This document shows positions 60,212 through 64,000 of a stretch of DNA of 64,000 nt, piece after piece. How positions within the stretch are numbered: position 1 is the stretch's first letter; each line of letters starts with the position of its first letter. A program made the position numbers and the translations under genes. The DNA is from an uncultured Hyphomonadaceae bacterium (lineage in GTDB: Bacteria > Pseudomonadota > Alphaproteobacteria > Caulobacterales > Maricaulaceae), in NCBI GenBank assembly GCA_913058335.1, contig CAJXPX010000006.1, positions 62,001 through 126,000 of the forward strand, read 5' to 3'. Below the pieces are notes generated by a model. That model was not told the DNA's origin, did no database searches, and was given only the letters and a program-made list of their open reading frames with translations.

Positions 60212-60943
60212 TTAATGAAATGCAAGTCGACCTGCTCTTTTATGCAGGAGGAGATAAATAATAATAAAAATGAGCGCGAAGGACCACCAAGTCAGCATAT
60301 AATCAAAGTGGTTATTGGCTATTTCAGGGCGTCGCACCGGCAAGCTATCAGCGCTTTTTGCAGGTTGAGTGTCTATATAATAGCCTTCAATAATTTCTGC
60401 CGGCAGGCCGTCATACCAATCCCCGGTCTGATTGAAATGAAAATATCGGTTGGCTTCCGGGTTAGCCTTGGATTTTACCCACCCCTCGACCCGAGCCATA
60501 TCATAGGTTTTGCGGACATAACCTGTATATTGCGCGCTTTCCGGCTCGCGAGGAACATGTTCCCACTTGTCTTTGCTTTCTGCCTCAAGCGTTTCGGTCT
60601 TGGCCAAAACAGTCAGGCGCCCATCTGAAATCGGCTGCACAACTCGCCAAAAAATGCCCCCCTGCTGAGATTTATAAAGATGATATACTTGCGCATCTGG
60701 AATAGGGGCAGCGGTAAACGCAATACGCCGAAAATCAACGGGTTCACCTGCCGCGAGTGAATCCGTTAAATCAGAGAGAGACGTCAAAGGCGGCGCAGTG
60801 ACAGACGCCTCAACGTCTTCCAATAGGGCTGTCTTCCACTGCAAGCGCTGGTATTGCCAAACTCCGAGCGAAACGAGCAGGGCCACGCTCAGAGCCAAGA
60901 TGATCGTCAGAGCAGGCATAGGTCTGAAATGGAGTTTAATCAT
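60212..60943 (-). CDS. SURF1 family cytochrome c oxidase assembly protein
   Basis: 243 residues with an N-terminal (ALTIILALSVALLVSLGVWQ) and a C-terminal transmembrane helix (LTWWSFALIFIIIYLLLHKR), the SURF1 topology. SURF1 motifs are LGVWQYQRLQWK, GEPVDFRRI and PEIANNHFDYMLTWW. It helps heme a insertion into subunit I of the aa3 oxidase. The start touches the stop of the DUF983 gene. Confidence 0.9.
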   Translation of the reverse strand: MIKLHFRPMPALTIILALSVALLVSLGVWQYQRLQWKTALLEDVEASVTAPPLTSLSDLTDSLAAGEPVDFRRIAFTAAPIPDAQVYHLYKSQQGGIFWRVVQPISDGRLTVLAKTETLEAESKDKWEHVPREPESAQYTGYVRKTYDMARVEGWVKSKANPEANRYFHFNQTGDWYDGLPAEIIEGYYIDTQPAKSADSLPVRRPEIANNHFDYMLTWWSFALIFIIIYLLLHKRAGRLAFH

Positions 60944-61347
60944 TAGCTTAGGCTGTTTTGATCAGGAGTATTTTGGTTTTGGCGTATTCGGGCATTTCGA
61001 AACTCCCGGGCTTTATTGACCCAAGCTAAGTTAAACATAACCCCCCGAAGCAAACGTAACAGATAAAGACAGACGACAATGATTATGGGTATCCATATTG
61101 TCATCGTCAGCCATGTCGGCGCATCTGTGATGAGCTGAAATGCCAAGGCCATTGGAATGATGAATATCCCAACAATGAAAATCACGAAAACCGTTGGACC
61201 GTCACCTGCGTCTTCATCTGTAAAATCCGCGCTGCAGGCCTCACAGCCCGTCGCGAATTTCAAAAGTCCTGAAAAGAGATGACCTTCCCCGCATTCCGGA
61301 CACCGGCCTTTCAGGCCGGATGCAAGTGGAGGGGGGCGTCGAGCCAT
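60943..61347 (-). CDS. DUF983 family membrane protein with zinc ribbon
   Basis: 134 residues. An N-terminal zinc-ribbon (GRCPECGEG, then CEACSADFTDEDAG) and two transmembrane helices (VFVIFIVGIFIIPMALAFQL, then LTMTIWIPIIIVVCLYLLRL) match DUF983. It is a conserved companion of SURF1 and coxIII in alphaproteobacteria and is presumed to act in oxidase biogenesis. Confidence 0.85.
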   Translation of the reverse strand: MARRPPPLASGLKGRCPECGEGHLFSGLLKFATGCEACSADFTDEDAGDGPTVFVIFIVGIFIIPMALAFQLITDAPTWLTMTIWIPIIIVVCLYLLRLLRGVMFNLAWVNKAREFRNARIRQNQNTPDQNSLS

Positions 61348-61372
61348 TCAAATAGCCGTCAAAGGACGGGCT

Positions 61373-62329
61373 CTAAGGGCCCGTCGCAAAGACGATGTAA
61401 ACAAAGGCAAAGAGGAAGAGCCAAACGACGTCAACGAAATGCCAATACCATGCGGCCGCTTCCAGACCAAAATGCTTATCAGAACGCAAGCCGCCCTTCA
61501 TGAGACGCCCCCAACAGACGAGAAGAAATATCGCCCCGATGAGAACGTGCAAACCGTGGAAACCGGTCGCGAGGAAGAAGGCAGAGCCATAAGCCGTATT
61601 GGCAAGCCAAGGCGCAACACCTTCACCGCGCTCGTGGAAGAGTTCGGCATATTCCAAACCTTGAATACCAATAAAAATGAAACCGAGTAAACACGTCAGG
61701 AAAAGGCCCCATTTTGCGCCCTTGCGATCACCGTGGATCAAAGCATGGTGAGCCCAGGTTACAGTCGTACCAGACAAAAGAAGTATTAGCGTATTCATAA
61801 GCGGTAAATGCCAAGCATTCACTGAGGTCACGCCGGGCGCTATATTCGTCGCGTAATCTGCGGCATTCGGAAGGACATCCGTGTTCCAACTCGCGCGGAA
61901 TTTATGGAAAAGGCTAGTTTCAAAGAATATCCAGAACCAGCCAACAAAGAACATGGCTTCCTGCATGATGAACATAATCATGCCGTAACGCAGACCAATA
62001 TCAACGACTGGCGTATGATCGCCCGCAGCTGATTCGCGCGCCACATCCCGCCACCAACCATACATAACGAAAGAGGCAAAGAGACAGCCAATTAGGAGAA
62101 TAATCCACCCACCAGAAACAGATCCGTCGCCGGTCAGGGTTGACGACCAAGTATCGAGTCCCTTTGAAAAGAAGAACTCCATCATATTGTTGTCACCAGT
62201 GCGTTGCACTAATCCAGCAAAGAAAACTACCATACCGGTTCCCCATACAAGGGCGGCCAGTCCCGACAGGAGGGGCCAAGGGCTAGGTGGAATGAGGTGA
62301 TAGTCGTGTTCGACGGCGTGTCCGGCCAT
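61373..62329 (-). CDS. ctaE: Cytochrome c oxidase subunit III
   Basis: 318 residues with seven helices in order, beginning HDYHLIPPSPWPLLSGLAA and including VGWFWIFFETSLFHKFRASW, LLSGTTVTWAHHALIHGDRK, and the closing HGLHVLIGAIFLLVC and WYWHFVDVVWLFLFAFVYI. The conserved His and Glu for the lipid-binding cleft are present. It carries the usual position in the cox operon, after ctaG. Confidence 0.96.
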   Translation of the reverse strand: MAGHAVEHDYHLIPPSPWPLLSGLAALVWGTGMVVFFAGLVQRTGDNNMMEFFFSKGLDTWSSTLTGDGSVSGGWIILLIGCLFASFVMYGWWRDVARESAAGDHTPVVDIGLRYGMIMFIMQEAMFFVGWFWIFFETSLFHKFRASWNTDVLPNAADYATNIAPGVTSVNAWHLPLMNTLILLLSGTTVTWAHHALIHGDRKGAKWGLFLTCLLGFIFIGIQGLEYAELFHERGEGVAPWLANTAYGSAFFLATGFHGLHVLIGAIFLLVCWGRLMKGGLRSDKHFGLEAAAWYWHFVDVVWLFLFAFVYIVFATGP

Positions 62330-62458
62330 TATAAATTCCCTTTTGGGTCAGTCTGTCGGCTACCGTAAAGGCAAGCCTGATGTTCAGTTTTAAGCCTATA
62401 GCCAAGCCCGTGAGACAAAACAATATCTATCCTGTCGCAGTTAGGCTGTGGCGAGACT

Positions 62459-63040
62459 TTAATTCAGTGTTTTTTCTGCATTTGAGCCGCTGGTTTCAGT
62501 GGCTATCTGTGCATTACTGTCAGATTCAAAAAATGTGTAGCTCAATGTGATCTCTTTAACTTCGTCCATCCGCTTATCGTCATCCATTTGCGCGTCGACA
62601 AAAAACAGGACAGGCAGAGGGAGTTCTTCCCCCGGTTCCACGCGTTGTTCCGTAAAGCAAAAACAGTCCGTTTTCACAAAAAACGGCCCGGCCTTGATAG
62701 GCGTCACATTAAAGTTAGCCACACCTATAATCGGATGATCGCTTTCATTCTTGACCGTATAATAAGCAAGGCCGGATTGACCGAGCTGGACTTCCATCTC
62801 TTTCTGCTGAGGTTTGAACACCCAAGGCATATTATCGGCAACATTTGAGTCAAATTTGACGGTCACTTTGCGATCAATGACTTCGGACAGATTTTCTTCG
62901 GCTTGTTGAGTTGTCCCGCCATATCCCGTTATTTTGCAAAATGTATTGTATATTTTGGCGGAAGACATTCCAAGACCAAGCATGCCAAAGCCGACAACTA
63001 TTAAAATCAATAATGTACGTGTATTGACGCTCATTCTCAC
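62459..63040 (-). CDS. ctaG: Cytochrome c oxidase assembly protein CtaG/Cox11
   Basis: 193 residues: one N-terminal transmembrane helix (LLILIVVGFGMLGLGMSSA) and a periplasmic immunoglobulin-like domain. The Cu-binding CFCFTEQ motif supplies two cysteines for delivering Cu(B). The start is close to the CoxF-like gene stop. Confidence 0.94.
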   Translation of the reverse strand: MRMSVNTRTLLILIVVGFGMLGLGMSSAKIYNTFCKITGYGGTTQQAEENLSEVIDRKVTVKFDSNVADNMPWVFKPQQKEMEVQLGQSGLAYYTVKNESDHPIIGVANFNVTPIKAGPFFVKTDCFCFTEQRVEPGEELPLPVLFFVDAQMDDDKRMDEVKEITLSYTFFESDSNAQIATETSGSNAEKTLN

Positions 63041-63044
63041 TCTC

Positions 63045-63197
63045 TTAGGCTGATCCGCGCGTAACCATTGTCACAAAAACGAAAATCATAAAGGCCGCGA
63101 GGGCGACCGCAATGCCGATATTACGGCGTCCACGGGCTTTTAGCTCTGCGGCATTTGGTTCCACGAATCTTGTCGGTTTGTCGCGATATTCTTTCAT
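63045..63197 (-). CDS. Small CoxF-like membrane protein
   Basis: 50 residues: a polar basic N-terminus (MKEYRDKPTRFVEPNAAELK) and one transmembrane helix (GIAVALAAFMIFVFVTM). A protein of this size and layout between ctaB and ctaG is a recurrent feature of alphaproteobacterial cox operons. Its start overlaps the end of ctaB by four bases. Confidence 0.75.
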   Translation of the reverse strand: MKEYRDKPTRFVEPNAAELKARGRRNIGIAVALAAFMIFVFVTMVTRGSA

Positions 63198-64000
63198 GAA
63201 ACAAAGCCTTTCATTAAGCCTTCGGCGGCCAGAACCCCGAAAATGGCAAAGAGGTAGATTATGGAGTAAGCAAAGAGGTTTCGAGCCGCCCGGTCGCCTT
63301 TCTGAACTTCGTAAAGAGACGCCTCATCAGAGGCCTCCTCGCGCTCGCCGGCGCGGGATTTCCAGACTTTATAGGACAAAGCGAGAAATCCCACATTCAG
63401 CCCTATCGCGGCGACGGCGTAAAATGCGCCCCCTAGCCCTGTAAAAAGCGGAACCAAACAGACGGCGAAAAGAATGAGTGCATAGACGAAAATCTGAAGA
63501 CGAGTGCTTTTTGCGCCGGCAACATTTGGCATCATCGGAATACCGACCCGGCCATAATCCCCGGTTTTATATAGGGCTAGAGCCCAGAAATGAGGCGGTG
63601 TCCACATAAAGGTAATCAGAAAAAGAATGACACTATCCAATGAAATTGATCCCGTCACAGCAACGTATCCGATCATGGGCGGGAAAGCCCCTGCCGCGCC
63701 GCCAATCACGATATTTTGCGGTGTCGTGCGTTTCAGCCACATTGTATAAACCACGAGATAAAAGAATATTGTGAAAGCCAGGAGAGACGCTGCGAGCCAG
63801 TTTGCCGCTATGGATAGCATCCAGACCGACGCGGCGGAAATCATAATCCCGAATGTCAGCGCTGCGGTCGGACTCATTTTTCCCTGAGGAATTGGTCTTT
63901 TCTTTGTGCGGGACATTTGCGCATCAATATCGGCATCGTACCACATGTTCAGCGCGCCAGACGCACCCGCGCCAGCAGCAATGCAGATAATGGACGCAAT
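63194..64000 (-). CDS. ctaB: Protoheme IX farnesyltransferase (heme O synthase), 5' end cut by the window
   Basis: Attaches the farnesyl tail to heme B, giving heme O for the aa3 oxidase. The visible part has 268 codons read to the edge. It includes MWYDADIDAQMSRTKKRP (second half of the prenyl-diphosphate Asp motif), FFYLVVYTMWLKRTTPQNIV, GGAAGAFPPMIGYVAV and several helices. The N-terminal ~40 residues and the start codon lie beyond base 64000. Downstream are the CoxF-like gene, ctaG and coxIII. Confidence 0.95.
   Translation of the reverse strand: MASIICIAAGAGASGALNMWYDADIDAQMSRTKKRPIPQGKMSPTAALTFGIMISAASVWMLSIAANWLAASLLAFTIFFYLVVYTMWLKRTTPQNIVIGGAAGAFPPMIGYVAVTGSISLDSVILFLITFMWTPPHFWALALYKTGDYGRVGIPMMPNVAGAKSTRLQIFVYALILFAVCLVPLFTGLGGAFYAVAAIGLNVGFLALSYKVWKSRAGEREEASDEASLYEVQKGDRAARNLFAYSIIYLFAIFGVLAAEGLMKGFVS

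Noticed and set aside
60008-60628. 206-codon plus-strand frame
   Set aside because: Antisense to SURF1 and the GNAT gene; its composition is not protein-like.
1-64000. tRNA genes, CRISPR arrays, insertion sequences, prophage
   Set aside because: No tRNA T-loop pattern in intergenic regions, no regularly spaced repeats, and no transposase, integrase or phage genes were seen.

Overview
The window looks like chromosomal DNA from a marine-type alphaproteobacterium. The best fit is the Maricaulales/Hyphomonadaceae-Robiginitomaculum side of the class, but that placement is inferred from gene content. Supporting points are the cytochrome oxidase assembly order (ctaB, a tiny CoxF-like protein, ctaG, coxIII, DUF983, SURF1), rpmH-rnpA-yidC-engB-argB, a split glycine decarboxylase (gcvPA/gcvPB), the TIGR01459 HAD phosphatase next to ribF, and a HisKA_2-type kinase with a one-domain response regulator. 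Base composition is moderate. I see no insertion sequence, prophage, CRISPR array, rRNA or tRNA gene.

Layout. 0-5 kb: fabI, a deaminase-only RibD-like gene, a 0.7 kb gene-poor stretch with GC-rich palindromes, then an old-yellow-enzyme/aldehyde dehydrogenase pair. 5-16 kb: a TolB-like/TPR membrane protein, an M49-like metallopeptidase, csaA-thiE-Sel1, an AbgT transporter, an L,D-transpeptidase, and a two-component pair. 16-19 kb: bfd-bfr behind two Fur-like boxes, a SnoaL-like lipoprotein, and an Lrp/AsnC regulator divergent from an indoleamine 2,3-dioxygenase. 19-29 kb: rhlE, doxX, ribF, maoC, a HAD phosphatase, ggt, a histidine kinase, a flavin disulfide reductase and TVP38. 29-39 kb: housekeeping genes rpmH, rnpA, yidC, engB, argB, a DUF1036 protein, a nucleotidase, def, fmt and truA. 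39-43 kb: sugar epimerases, a cupin and small envelope proteins.

43-47 kb holds the most unusual locus. An Hsp70-like ATPase ends in a membrane hairpin where the substrate-binding domain should be. It overlaps a membrane-spanning protein with a GrpE-like C-terminal domain, and both are divergent from a DUF2383 four-helix protein. I propose a membrane-tethered Hsp70/exchange-factor module. 47-53 kb is the glycine cleavage operon (gcvT-gcvH-gcvPA-gcvPB), led by a tandem glycine riboswitch and carrying three tiny membrane-protein genes (36, 46 and 64 codons) between gcvH and gcvPA. 53-64 kb: argS, a lipoprotein, ispH-rnhA, nfeD-qmcA, a peroxiredoxin, yqgE, and the cytochrome oxidase assembly cluster. 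That cluster runs leftward and is cut by the window edge inside ctaB.

Gene packing is tight. There are many ATGA start/stop overlaps, and three convergent pairs share interlocked stop codons.
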